From: Anisus vortex
Lineage: Eukaryota > Mollusca > Gastropoda > Planorbidae
Assembly (NCBI GenBank): GCA_949126835.1
Contig: OX421501.1
Location: forward strand, 248,001-312,000
Length of the DNA stretch: 64,000 bases
Direction: 5' to 3'
Shown here: in pieces, positions 11,483 to 22,985 of the stretch
How the letters are laid out: every line of letters begins with the position of its first letter
How positions within the stretch are numbered: position 1 is the stretch's first letter
Program-made: the position numbers and the translations under genes
Notes under the pieces: generated by a model
What the model was told of the DNA's origin: nothing
What the model saw: only the letters and a program-made list of their open reading frames with translations
The model's database searches: none

Positions 11483-13100
11483 AGCTGATCATGCTGCCAC
11501 TAAGCCAACAAGCTGATCATGCTGCCACTAAGCCAACAAGCTGAGCATGCTGCCACTAAACCACCAAGCTGAGCATGCTGCCACTAAACTACCGAGCTGA
11601 GCATGCTGCCACTAAACTACCAAGCTGAGCATGCTGCCACTAAACTACCAAGCTGAGCATGCTGCCACTAAGCCACCAAGCTGAGCATGCTGCCACTAAA
11701 CCACCAAGCTGAGCATGCTGCCACTAAACCACCAAGCTGAGCATGCTGCCACTAAACCACCAAGCTGAGCATGCTGCCACTAAACCACCAAGCTGAGCAT
11801 GCTGCCACTAAACCACCAAGCTGAGCATGCTGCCACTAAACCACCAAGCTGAGCATGCTGCCACTAAACCACCAAGCTGAGCATGCTGCCACTAAGCCAC
11901 CAAGCTGATCATGCTGCCACTAAACCACCAAGCTGAGCATGCTGCCACTAAACCACCAAGCTGAGCATGCTGCCACTAAACCACCAAGCTGAGCATGCTG
12001 CCACTAAACCACCAAGCTGAGCATGCTGCCACTAAGCCACCAAGCTGAGCATGCTGCCACTAAGCCACCAAGCTGAGCATGCTGCCACTAAGCCAACAAG
12101 CTGAGCATGCGGCCACTAAACTACCGAGCTGAGCATGCTGCCACTAAACCACCAAGCTGAGCATGCTGCCACTAAGCCAACAAGCTGAGCATGCGGCCAC
12201 TAAACTACCGAGCTGAGCATGCTGCCACTAAACCACCAAGCTGATCATGGTGCCACTAAACTACCAAGCTGAGCATGCGGCCACTAAACCAACAAGCTGA
12301 GCATGCTGCCACTAAACCACCAAGCTGAGCATGCTGCCACTAAGCCACCAAGCTGAGCATGCTGCCACTAAACCAACAAGCTGATCATGCTGCCACTAAG
12401 CCACCAAGCTGAGCATGCTGCCACTAAACCAACAAGCTGAGCATGCTGCCACTAAACCACCAAGCTGAGCATGCTGCCACTAAGCCACCAAGCTGAGCAT
12501 GCTGCCACTAAACCAACAAGCTGATCATGCTGCCACTAAGCCACCAAGCTGAGCATGCTGCCACTAAACCAACAAGCTGAGCATGCGGCCACTAAACCAA
12601 CAAGCTGAGCATGCTGCCACTAAACCAACAAGCTGAGCATGCGGCCACTAAACCAACAAGCTGAGCATGCTGCCACTAAACCAACAAGCTGAGCATGCTG
12701 CCACTAAACCAACAAGCTGAGCATGCGGCCACTAAACCAACAAGCTGATCATGCTGCCACTAAGCCACCAAGCTGAGCATGCTGCCACTAAACCAACAAG
12801 CTGAGCATGCGGCCACTAAACCAACAAGCTGAGCATGCTGCCACTAAACCAACAAGCTGAGCATGCGGCCACTAAACCAACAAGCTGAGCATGCTGCCAC
12901 TAAACCAACAAGCTGAGCATGCGGCCACTAAACCAACAAGCTGAGCATGCGGCCACTAAACCAACAAGCTGAGCATGCGGCCACTAAACCAACAAGCTGA
13001 GCATGCTGCCACTAAACCAACAAGCTGAGCATGCTGCCACTAAACCAACAAGCTGAGCATGCGGCCACTAAACCAACAAGCTGAGCATGCGGCCACTAAA
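11482..13100. repeat. 28-bp minisatellite made of SINE A-box units, about 58 copies
   Basis: Unit core AAGCTGAGCATGCTGCCACT plus AAACCAAC. Its reverse complement contains TGGTTTAGTGG, which fits the pol III A-box consensus TRGYNNARNNG, and the first copies are continuous with the A box of the SINE at 11285-11482. In the right half, GCATGCTGCC and GCATGCGGCC units often alternate. The array ends at 13100 with AAACCTGGGACATTTA, the same sequence that follows the B box in the SINE. Confidence 0.95.
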
Positions 13101-13103
13101 CCT

Positions 13104-14340
13104 GGGACATTTAACTCTTTTACTCCTATGAGCCAGTACAATCGGCTTTTTTATTTTTCATTTCTGTCCCACAAGCCAATTCTACCGGCTCATGATTAAT
13201 TAATAATTTTGCAAAATGCCTATATGGTGTAAAGATGTAATTTTACTTCGCCATTTTTGTTACGCCATTTTCTTTGTTATTAATGCAATTTGTTTACATT
13301 TGTTGCGTTGATTTTTTACATTTTGATTGATATTTGGGTTCAATTATTTCTGTTATGGGGCCAAATGGTCTAGGGGCATGTCCAACTTAGATTATTACTG
13401 CTAATAAAGCTCTAGAACTAATTTATTCATTATGAGAGACGATGACCTATTTTATTAACTTCTAACTATGAAAACTTCACAGAACAAGTGATCGATTATA
13501 ATTTGGAATAAAGCAAAATAAATGATGTAAAAGGGGGTGTGACGGACTTTCAAAGGTTGCATTTTTGGACTACAATTTTTTTTTCAAATATAATAAATAT
13601 ATTTTTAAATATATTTATCATATACTACATTCAATTTCCTTTCAATTAATGTATTACACTTCATGTATATTTTTAATATTAGACCAGTTTATGACAATAT
13701 GAGTAGATGTTTCTTTATTTTTACTTTGCAACATTTTTTGTTTGTGATGGCATATCTTTGGTTAAATATTGTGTAACTTTTTTATATATTGATCAATTTT
13801 GTTCAAATTTGAAAGTGTCATTATTTATTAAATTTGCTATCGAGGTTTAAAATATTGCATCAATGGGTTGACAAGTTTTATAAATAAAAAACTTTAATTG
13901 GAAGCAAAAATAAATATTTTTATAAACAATTTTTTATTAGTGGTTGACCACTATATAATATTATATTTAATATAGTTCAATTAACACATTTTAAAGTACT
14001 TTTATCATTAACAACATTCATTTTGCTTTCTTTTGATGCATTACACTAAAGGTTTATCTCTTATATTTGTCCCAAGATTTACATTTTAAAAATTAGGGTC
14101 CTATTTTTTTCTTGTATCAGTAAAAATGGCTTGGTAAAACATTTTCAACAGTTTTTTGATACCCACTCTAACAGAAAAAAAAGTGTTCGCTATGAGGATC
14201 AGTCCTACGTTTTGCATACTTCATTGTGAACACACCTTTAAAACGAACAAAAGCATTGTAAATCATAACAGCATTGTTCCTTAACTATATGCAAGTGGTG
14301 ATCCGATAGCAAACACATTTAAATGTAAAAAGGAAAGGAA
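13104..14340. other. AT-rich spacer with a possible TTAA-type element end
   Basis: TTAACTCTTTTACTCC at about 13110 resembles the ends of the TTAA-flanked elements at 46080 and 49152, but no matching inverted end was found, so only a truncated element can be proposed. The rest is AT-rich with no coding exon recognised. Confidence 0.35.
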
Positions 14341-14537
14341 AGGAAAAGTTTTAACCCGGATACCACCTTCGTACATTGGGTGGGAGGTTTTTTAGCAAAG
14401 CCGCCACCATGGCTCCAAATGTAAAATGTTTTTTATCACAAAAATGCTCTTCCCGGAATTGAAATGGCCGAAGGATATTGGGGAATAGCTACTTTCTTTA
14501 AATTGACGCTCGTTTTTGTAGCAGACATGAAAATATA

Positions 14538-14742
14538 TATAATAAGACTTATATAGCGCATATCCCGTTAGGAACAGTTCTATGCGCTGTAAACACACTG
14601 CTGCCTGCTGGTGCAAATACATTTACGGCCCAAAACTCCTGCAGGGCCACAGGGATCTGGCGGTGGTAGGGATAGAACCGCGACGTGTCAGTTGGTTTTT
14701 TGGTTGACAGTCCGGTGAACTAACCACTGGACCAGCCGGCTT
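14538..14742 (-). mobile_element. tRNA-headed SINE, antisense
   Basis: The reverse complement begins AGCCGGCTGGTCCAGTGG (A box TGGTCCAGTGG) and has B box GGTTCTATCCC. It continues with CAGGAGTTTTGGGCC and ends in GCGCTATATAAGTCTTATT. The head matches the SINE at 26181-26438. Confidence 0.85.
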
Positions 14743-14861
14743 AATTTTTTTTCGAGTAGTGTTCGCTATGATATGGTGTTTGCGCTTAGGTGATTTGCTC
14801 TAAATGTTTTTGATCAAACTGAAGGAAATATTTTTTAAATGAACATTGTTTTTTAACTTAC

Positions 14862-15042
14862 CATTGATATGAATTTGTGGCACATGGATTAAGTCTAAAA
14901 CTATTGCATTGACCAACATTAGTCCCAATACAAGTAGCTTGACATCTGAGGCATAACTAGTTCTTTCTTGGTCATTGCTTACAAATGTCAACAAATGATG
15001 CAGAAATCTATTGACATCTGTAAATCTGAGGTTAAATACAAC
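14862..15042 (-). CDS. unidentified gene, exon (third of four seen)
   Basis: Minus-strand exon of 181 bp between acceptor CCTTGCCAG (15043-15051) and donor GTAAGTT (14861 leftwards). It enters at phase 0 and exits at phase 1, matching both neighbours. The 60 residues include DVNRFLHHLLTFVSND and KLLVLGLMLVNAIVLDLIH; the second is hydrophobic but reads as an amphipathic, helical-repeat type helix rather than a clear membrane span. It belongs with the exons at 16185-16278 and 9850-10725. Confidence 0.72.
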
Positions 15043-15206
15043 CTGGCAAGGACAATTCAATGTCATTTTTTTAACTTTCTCATATTCATATCTATTTATA
15101 TTTAAAACTAAAATTTCAACACAAATAATTCTATGTTTACAATGTTTGCTAATTACTCAACTTGCTGTAAACAATACTTATGGAATTTTTTTTTTAATTG
15201 TACATG

Positions 15207-16175
15207 ATCGTTAGAACACATCTAGAACATATATCAGTAGAACACATCTAGAACAAATATCATTAGATAGATTTAGAACATATATCATTTGAACAGATTT
15301 AGAACATATATCATTAGAACAGATTTAGAATATATATCATTAGAGCATATCTAGCACATATATCATTAGAACACATCTAGAACATACCGTATATCATTAG
15401 AACAGATTAAGAACATATATCATTAGAACAGATTTAGAATATATATCATTAGAACAGATTTAGAATATATATCATTAGAGCATATCTAGAACATATATCA
15501 TTAGAACACATCAAGAACATATATCATTAGAACAGATTTAGAACATATATCATTAAAACATATTTATAATATAGGCTATATCATTAGAACAAATTTAGAA
15601 AATATATCATTAGAACAGATTTAGAATATATATCATTAGAGCATATCTAGAACATATATCATTAGAACACATCGAGAACATATATCATTAGAACACATCT
15701 AGAACAAATATCATTAGATAGATTTAGAACATATATCATTTGAACAGATTTAGAACATATATCATTAGAACAGATTTAGAATATATATCATTAGAGCATA
15801 TCTAGCACATATATCATTAGAACACATCTAGAACATACCGTATATCATTAGAACAGATTAAGAACATATATCATTAGAACAGATTTAGAATATATATCAT
15901 TAGAACAGATTTAGAATATATATCATTAGAGCATATCTAGAACATATATCATTAGAACACATCAAGAACATATATCATTAGAACAGATTTAGAACATATA
16001 TCATTAAAACATATTTATAATATAGGCTATATCATTAGAACAAATTTAGAAAATATATCATTAGAACAGATTTAGAATATATATCATTAGAGCATATCTA
16101 GAACATATATCATTAGAACACATCGAGAACATATATCATTAGAACAGATTTAGAACATATATGATTAAAACATAT
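15207..16175. repeat. about 24-bp minisatellite with a 451-bp tandem duplication
   Basis: Units of the type AGAACATATATCATTAGAAC vary in position-specific ways. The block 15240-15690 is repeated as 15691-16141: the rare GAACATACCG variant occurs at 15380 and again at 15831. The array stops about 10 bp before the donor of the exon at 16185-16278. Confidence 0.95.
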
Positions 16176-16184
16176 TTAGCTTAC

Positions 16185-16278
16185 ATCAAGAAAGTAGTTC
16201 AACCAATTCATTTCTTCATCCAAGAGCAAACAGAAAAATTCCTGAGGCAATATACTGCAAACATATTCATTCTGTCTC
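16185..16278 (-). CDS. unidentified gene, small exon (second of four seen)
   Basis: Minus-strand exon of 94 bp, bounded by acceptor TTGTTTCAG and donor GTAAGC. Read as one leftover base plus 31 codons it gives RQNEYVCSILPQEF and then FCLLLDEEMNWLNYFLD with no stop. The leftover base completes the codon left open by the exon at 19077-19201 (AA+G), and the exit phase 0 fits the exon at 14862-15042. This phase agreement across three junctions is the main evidence. The exon is squeezed between two minisatellites about 10 and 75 bp away. Confidence 0.68.
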
Positions 16279-16353
16279 CTGAAACAATATTGTACTCATT
16301 TTGTAATTTACATTCTATGGCATTAACTGAGGGAAGCCCATTTCTAAGTCTTG

Positions 16354-17608
16354 TTCGATACAGTTGATTATTATTCAAAGATAAAACACATGGATATTTC
16401 TTATCGCTATACCAATGAGTCTACCTAGCTCTGATGGCTATATCATTGAGTCTACCCAACTCTGATGGCTATATCATTGAGTCTATACCCAGCTCTGATG
16501 GCTATATCATTGAGTCTATACCCAGCTCTGATGGCTATATCATTGAGTCTATACTATACCCAGCTCTGATGGCTATATCATTCGATACAGTTGATTATTA
16601 TTCAAAGATAAAACACATGGATATTTCTTATCGCTATACCAATGAGTCTACCTAGCTCTGATGGCTATATCATTGAGTCTATACCCAGCTCTGATGGCTA
16701 TATCATTGAGTCTATACCCAGCTCTGATGGCTATATCATTGAGTCTATACTATACCCAGCTCTGATGGCTATATCATTGAGTCTACCCAGCTCTGATGGC
16801 TATATCATTGAGTCTATACCCAGCTCTGATGGCTATATCATTAAGTCTATACCCAGCTCTGATGGCTATATCATTGAGTCTATACCCAGCTCTGATGGCT
16901 ATATCATTGAGTCTATACCCAGCTCTGATGGCTATATCATTGAGTCTACCCAGCTCTGATGGCTATATCATTGAGTCTATACCCAGCTCTGATGGCTATA
17001 TCATTGAGTCTATACCCAGCTCTGATGGCTATATCATTGAGTCTATACCCAGCTCTGGTGGCTATATCATTGTCTATACCCAGCTCTGATGGCTATATCA
17101 TTGAGTCTATACCCAGCTCTGATGGCTATATCATTGAGTCTATACCCAGCTCTGATGGCTATATCATTGAGTCTATACCCAGCTCTGATGGCTATATCAT
17201 TGAGTCTATACCCAGCTCTGATGGCTATATCATTGAGTCTATACCCATTCTGATGGCTATATCATTGAGTCTATACCCAGCTCTGATGGCTATATCATTG
17301 AGTCTATACCCAGCTCTGATGGCTATATCATTGAGTCTATACCCAGCTCTGATGGCTATATCATTGAGTCTACCCAGCTCTGATGGCTATATCATTGAGT
17401 CTATACCCAGCTCTGATGGCTATATCATTGAGTCTATACCCAGCTCTGATGGCTATATCATTGAGTCTATACCCAGCTCTGATGGCTATATCATTGAGTC
17501 TATACCCAGCTCTGATGGCTATATCATTGAGTCTATACCCAGCTCTGATGGCTATATCATTGAGTCTACCCAGCTCTGATGGCTATATCATTGAGTCTAC
17601 CCAGGTTT
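16354..17608. repeat. 33-bp minisatellite (30-bp variants), about 36 copies
   Basis: Core GATGGCTATATCATTGAGTC followed by TATACCCAGCTCT; copies lacking TAT are 30 bp. The flank TTCGATACAGTTGATTATTA at 16354 is duplicated at 16581 with the first units, a 227-bp tandem duplication. Long repetitive open frames (SSDGYIIESIP) arise because the unit is a multiple of 3. Confidence 0.96.
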
Positions 17609-17747
17609 GATGGGAAAAAGTAAATGTGACTTGTGCTAAGTGCTGGCCACAAAATCCCATTGTTTGATATGTCAATGAAATTGAAACAGTAAATTGGACC
17701 AACTTGATCTGAATGAAATACTTCACTACTAAATTATTTACTTACTT

Positions 17748-18370
17748 GTAGACCTAAATATAGACCTAAAAATATCTAAATAGACCTAAACAGATCTAAA
17801 TAGACCTAAACATATCTAAATAGACCTAAACAGATTGTAAATAAGAGATTGTATATCATAACTCAATTAGTAGCAACACAACTCATAGTACACTTGATAA
17901 GACTACCGTGTTGAAGATAACAAGTTTAATCATCATAAACCATAACATAATATAACTGCAACTGTCTTAGCCAACATCACCTCATTACTTCATTTGCTAC
18001 ATCTACTAATCGATACACTCCTCTCAAGACCAACCTTACTTCGCAGTTGCCTAACGAGTACTGTCCTATCTCTACAATCTCTCCTTCCCAAGTTAACATT
18101 CCCTGACGTCACACACACTTCCTGGTTACTACTAATCGCACCTATTGCACAAACTATTTCTTATAACTTCACACCAACTCATGCACCCACTTACAAAAAT
18201 ATAAAAAGATCTAAACAGATCTAGATAGACCTAAAAACATCTACATAGACCTAAACAGATCTAAACAGACTTAAACATATCAATAAAAAAGACTAAACAG
18301 ATCTAAAAAGACCTAAACAGGTCTAAACAGACCTAAACAAACAGATCTAAATAAACCTAAACAATTTAGT
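17748..18370. repeat. degenerate AGACCTAAACAGATCTAAA repeats
   Basis: Short imperfect 10-20-bp units occur at 17748-17835 and 18200-18370, with unrelated unique sequence between them. No coding exon was seen in the interval. Confidence 0.8.
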
Positions 18371-18379
18371 ATGAGAGGT

Positions 18380-19070
18380 GTCAAAAACTGAAAAACTCGC
18401 AAAAAACGGAAGCCAGTTTTTAGTACCTACTGTTAATACCTATGTGCACCATCTGTTGCCAAGTCTGGTGTCGCAATATTATTTAGTTACCTTCTTTAGA
18501 CGTCTGTGCTTATTTCTCTGTCTTCTTCAAATATTTCATCAACAGTCTTTCAACATAAATAAGTTGAAAAGACTATAATTGCAGCATATAAAATAGTTAA
18601 TTACTCACTTCACTTCTCTATAGCATAAATAATAATAGAATATAATGTAAATCCAATTAGAAATAGTACAATCACAGAGTTCATTTCTTCAACTTACATG
18701 TCCTATCACTAGCACCCTGAGGTTAACTAACTATTCTTGGTCTCCCTATCACACGACTTTTACTTCCTGTCATTCAACTAAATGAACTAGTTCACAAAAT
18801 TTCCATGATCATGAACAATACTCTGAATCATTTCTTGAAGATTGTAAATGATTGTTTTAAAGGAATTCATTTGACCGGGTGATTTAAATATTACATGTAT
18901 TTTATTTCTCTTTCACTATAACATTGAACATTGACAGTTACCTTTAGGTTCTTGTCTGTTACTCATAACAATAAGAGTTTTCTCTTCTGTCTAGTAAAGT
19001 TTCCTTAGGTGTAAAGTAGTTCAAATGTTTACCTTTTCTTTAGTTAAATAATCTGGACCAAATAATATTG
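18380..19070. other. intron sequence, nothing recognised
   Basis: AT-rich sequence between the exon at 19077-19201 and the repeat block. No element ends or exons were identified. Confidence 0.5.
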
Positions 19071-19076
19071 ACTTAC

Positions 19077-19201
19077 TTGATGAAAATATTTGTAAAAAGT
19101 TCATTGTGAATTCTGAATGCTTCAACTCCATGAAGTGAAACTCCAGACTTTACAAACATTTCTTTGATAACATTCACCAAGGGCTGGCTTTTGACTTCAT
19201 T
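19077..19201 (-). CDS. unidentified gene, 5'-most exon seen
   Basis: Minus-strand exon of 125 bp between acceptor CTTGTTCAG and donor GTAAGT. It encodes NEVKSQPLVNVIKEM, then FVKSGVSLHGVEAF and RIHNELFTNIFI without a stop and exits at phase 2. Joined to 16185-16278, 14862-15042 and 9850-10725 it gives a continuous frame of about 425 residues. The N-terminus must lie to the right of 19.2 kb, but no upstream exon was identified before the ankyrin gene. The function is unknown. Confidence 0.68.
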
Positions 19202-19544
19202 CTGAACAAGTGAATAATTGAATAAATTGTTTTAACAAATTTATTAGAAAAAAAGTTGTTTTTTTGTTTAACAGGACTATCCAAAAGAACAAGGCCTTGT
19301 AATTGATGTCAGAATAGCACAATAAAGTGTAAATGTCTATAAGTACACATTTTGTAACACAATAAATTACAATCAACATAAACCAACTCCAGTATGTATT
19401 GCTATAAAATTATCCACTTCCCTATCTATGCTAATAAAATCCATTAGATTGTCTTCAAGAGCAAAGCTCTATTCAATGCAATTTTGAAGTTTTTACAGTA
19501 ATAGAGAACAGTCCAGAAATCCACAAACAAAGTAAAGTAAGTAA

Positions 19545-19795
19545 AGTATCCTTCGGACCAAACTGATCATAGGGCTGGTGAAGCAGCGTTCACAAGTTTC
19601 TGTGGCCACAGCATACTAGGGGATGTGAGGCTTGCACAATGCCCAGCCGGCTTTACTTTACCCCAACTAGTGTCAGGTACCCATCAGAGCTGGGTAGACT
19701 CAGGGACACCCTCAAGTCCTGAGAAATCCTAGCCTGCACCAGGATTTGAACCCAGAATCTGTGGATCACCATTTAGTGATGTAAACACTAGAAAA
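19545..19795 (-). mobile_element. tRNA-headed SINE, antisense
   Basis: Shares GTCAGGTACCCATCAGAGCT and flanking sequence with the SINE at 11285-11482. The reverse complement has B box GGTTCAAATCC. The A-box end is degenerate in this copy. Confidence 0.75.
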
Positions 19796-20227
19796 ATGAC
19801 TATTTTATTTTTTCAATATTTTTTTTTCATTGAAAATAGTTTGCAGCACTTCCCAAAACACTAATCAATAGCTTTTATTAACGTGAAAAAATTTTTATGA
19901 GCTGTAAAGTTTATTTTTCAAAGTTACCCAAAGTTGCTGTGAATTTATGTTTTTAATAAAAAATGTTTCTTGTTCAGTTTACAAATACGCACTTACTGGT
20001 AATTATACTGATCACAGGTTTATTGCGAAACTATTTAACTGAAACAAAATGTCCTCCTTTTTGTCCCTGGATGTCCTCCGCTTGACACTCTTGTGTCTGG
20101 CAACCCTACCTTTAGGCTTAGGCCTTAGGCCAACTCTTTGCCTTTCTGTTCTCTAGTGTTTCTAGGTTGAGTGATTTATTTTTAACTATTTGTCATTAGA
20201 CAATGGTGTTTGCGTTACTCTTGTGAC

Positions 20228-21044
20228 TTGGGATGTTAAGACCGTTTTTTTTCTCTTCAAAACCGATTTTCGGTTCTATAAAACCGGATTTCATTTCCCT
20301 TCCCCCCCCCCCCCCCCCCGCGCAATGTCACAAGTCACAGGCCAGAAAAGCCAAATGTGCGTAGTTTTGTAGGTATATTTAAAACTAGTTCAAACCTTAT
20401 TAGTGTTTGCAGGGTATTCAAGAGAATGATTTGTGTGAATACAATATGATTTTATACACTTTCCCATATAACATTCTTTAAAACTAAATAAAATCTGGGC
20501 TAATTGATTAAAATCGATAATAGCTTTCATTAGTGATAATTTGTACACCGTGGACTTAGACTTGTAAAATAATGTATTGAAAAGGATCGCGTATTTAATA
20601 GTGCCATTAAAAATAAAGCACCGACGCTGTGACTAGACGAATTATTCAGGGTCACAGGACAAAACTAGTTTGCGTCTCTCCATTGCGTACATCAAAGAGT
20701 AGCGCACATCTAAAAGATGAGCAGAGAGTACATTTTGTTTTGATGTTGATTTTATTGCAAGCCATTGTTGGTATTTGAAAAATAAAAAGAAGAACAAAAG
20801 TCCCCTATCTAAAACATCTTAATAATTAGTGTTAGCAAGGCATTTCAAAAATTGTTTTGTGCGAATCCAACATAATGTTTTTTTACATTTCCATCAAAAC
20901 CCCAAAAAAAGGGTGTGCTACTTGAAGCAATGATTAGGCCTACCTTCCAACCAACAAACCAAAATCTGGTTTTGAAAATCACAACCGGTTTTCAAATTCA
21001 AATCCAGAATCCGGTATTCCCGGTTTTCGTTTAACACATCCCTA
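20228..21044. mobile_element. non-autonomous hAT-type element, 817 bp
   Basis: Flanked by perfect 8-bp direct repeats CTTGTGAC (20220-20227 and 21045-21052). The ends are imperfect inverted repeats, TTGGGATGTTAAGACCG and, inverted, TAGGGATGTGTTAAACG. Subterminal AACCGG-rich sequence occurs at both ends and a C-run lies near 20303. No transposase is encoded. Confidence 0.85.
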
Positions 21045-21052
21045 CTTGTGAC

Positions 21053-22070
21053 ACTCTTATTCTTATTGACTTATCTTTTTTTTTTTTATTTTGTTGTTTT
21101 TTTTATTGTCAGTTGTGAATATTCGCTAAAAATAGTTGTGGGACACCAGTAGTACCGGAGTAGTACCGGTAATGATGACATAATGAATGAATCATAAATT
21201 CATAATGAAATTAACCTTAGGCCTTAGGTTAGGCCTTAGGCCTACAATTTACACAGCTCTTTCCTGGAGTTCTATCTGAAGGAAATAATCGAATGACTGG
21301 AAGTTTACAGTTTTGGTAGGCCCCTCTATTAAGGCTCTATGACACTCTATGACTATTGACTATGACTATGCCTATGGGCTATGGGCTATGGGCATGGGCA
21401 GTATGATGAATAATGATGGGCCCTCTAACTTAGAGTCTCAGTCAGTGAGGAAGTCTACTACTACTAGTCATTATATTTCTAGCAATAGTTTGAAAAATGG
21501 GAATTTATTAAATCATTTTAAATTCTTACATTAATTTTTCTTTCATAAGATATTGACGATAGAAAGAACGAAGTTAATGATTCTTGAACATCGTCTGCTC
21601 GATTTAGATTCGCCATTTCGTTTCGTTGCTACGTTTGCTGATAGTTTTCATTCACAAGTAGGACAGTTTAAAAGATGGATTCTGATTCATTTTTAATCAT
21701 CGGATCGGAATAGATTTACAGGCCTATTAATAATAAATATATATATATTAATTATATTAATACTAATAATACAGGCCTGATAATATTATGTCAAAGACTT
21801 TAACTGTAGGCGAAGCCAGAAATTTTTTCCAGGAGGGCTAAACTTTCGCTTGACAAACATTTACCAAATTTGTAGTGAATTTGGTAGGCCTACATATTAA
21901 AAAAAAAACAAATTAGGAAAATATTTTTTAAACATAACATTCTGCCTGGAAAAGAGCGTGGTCCACGCTCTGTCGATATGATACGTTGTGTGCCCGCTGG
22001 GTTGTTTAACGTAGGCCCTCCTGCTCCGCTACACCTTCAGTGATAGCATATATATAGGGCATACTGGAAT
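21053..22070. other. spacer, nothing firmly recognised
   Basis: AT-rich sequence with AGGCCTA motifs and a short TATGGGC repeat near 21370. No exon or complete element was identified. Confidence 0.5.
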
Positions 22071-22074
22071 CTAG

Positions 22075-22190
22075 TTACACACCCCCACCAGAGCTGGTGG
22101 AGCCTCCGTGGAGGACTGTTTAACACTGCCCGCCTCCGAGCCAAATATACAGCAGATGTTCTCATCCGCGAGCTGCTTTTTGCTGCTGAT
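22075..22190 (+). pseudogene. LINE reverse transcriptase fragment
   Basis: The plus strand reads GGLFNTARLRAKYTA, then DVLIRELLFAADC and a stop. This matches the segment just before the catalytic FADD/YADD box in LINEs of the type at 22985-23750, with one catalytic Asp region altered. It is an isolated remnant. Confidence 0.7.
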
Positions 22191-22689
22191 TGCTGATGCT
22201 ATCCCTAATGGCCTACTAAGTAATATCACACACAGAGACTGGGCTGCAATTAATAAGTGAAACATTAAAATTAGGTCGGTTAGGCTACATATTCATATAG
22301 TTCTATTTAGTAATTTTTAAGCTTTAATTTCTAATTTTCTGGAAAAAATATTTTATGATATAAAATGTATAATTAGGGCCTACCAGGTCTAACAATCTTT
22401 GCAAGTCAATTTCATTTTCTGCCACCAGTAGGCCCTACAGTATCATCTGTATGCCTATACCTTAGATTGTTGATATTGTATCCACCAATTTTAATGTAGC
22501 CTACTTCTCTTAAAATATTCTAAATTTGTTGAAGTTATAATATAATCTTAAGGCTGCTGTTTGCTCCAATGCATGTTTTTTATAATTTGTAAATCTTTTG
22601 TATCTAAGTCTATGTTCAATTTTTTTCAACGTTTCATCGATTTCAGCAGGTCTCAATCAAAGTCAAAGGCTTTTGTGTAGTCAATAAAT

Positions 22690-22985
22690 TTTGAATAAAG
22701 CAAAGATATAGATATAGTCTCGTCGTCGGCATTTTACGTCTCGTGAGACGATCTTATTTCCCTTGCATGCCCTCATGTGGCTAAAGAGGCCAATCCTGGA
22801 TGTACAGGCACGGTCACACTGGCTGCAGATGAAGGTAGTGGAGGGGACCACATTTTTCTCCACCCTCTTGTTCCTGGCGCGCTCCTCTCCCGCAAGCCTG
22901 GAACCTTCTTTGATTCCTGCCCGCCAGGTGGGCCTATCCTGCGCCATGATCTCCCAACTGTTTGGGTCAATTTGGAGGTGCAAGT
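22690..22985 (-). pseudogene. LINE C-terminus with zinc-finger motif (3' half of a 5'-inverted insertion)
   Basis: The minus strand reads IDPNSWEIMAQDRPTWR, followed by a knuckle with C-x2-C-x12-H-x3-C spacing (ICSQCDRACTSRIGLFSHMR). This is the usual C-terminal end of the same LINE family whose RT lies head-to-head at 22985-23750 on the plus strand. A tail of the type TATATCTATATC follows toward 22680. Confidence 0.8.

Noticed and set aside
16434..17610. Long open frames of SSDGYIIESIP/ALMAISLSLY repeats, up to 206 codons
   Set aside because: They are translations of a 33-bp minisatellite whose unit is a multiple of 3; all frames are repetitive and there are no splice or start contexts.
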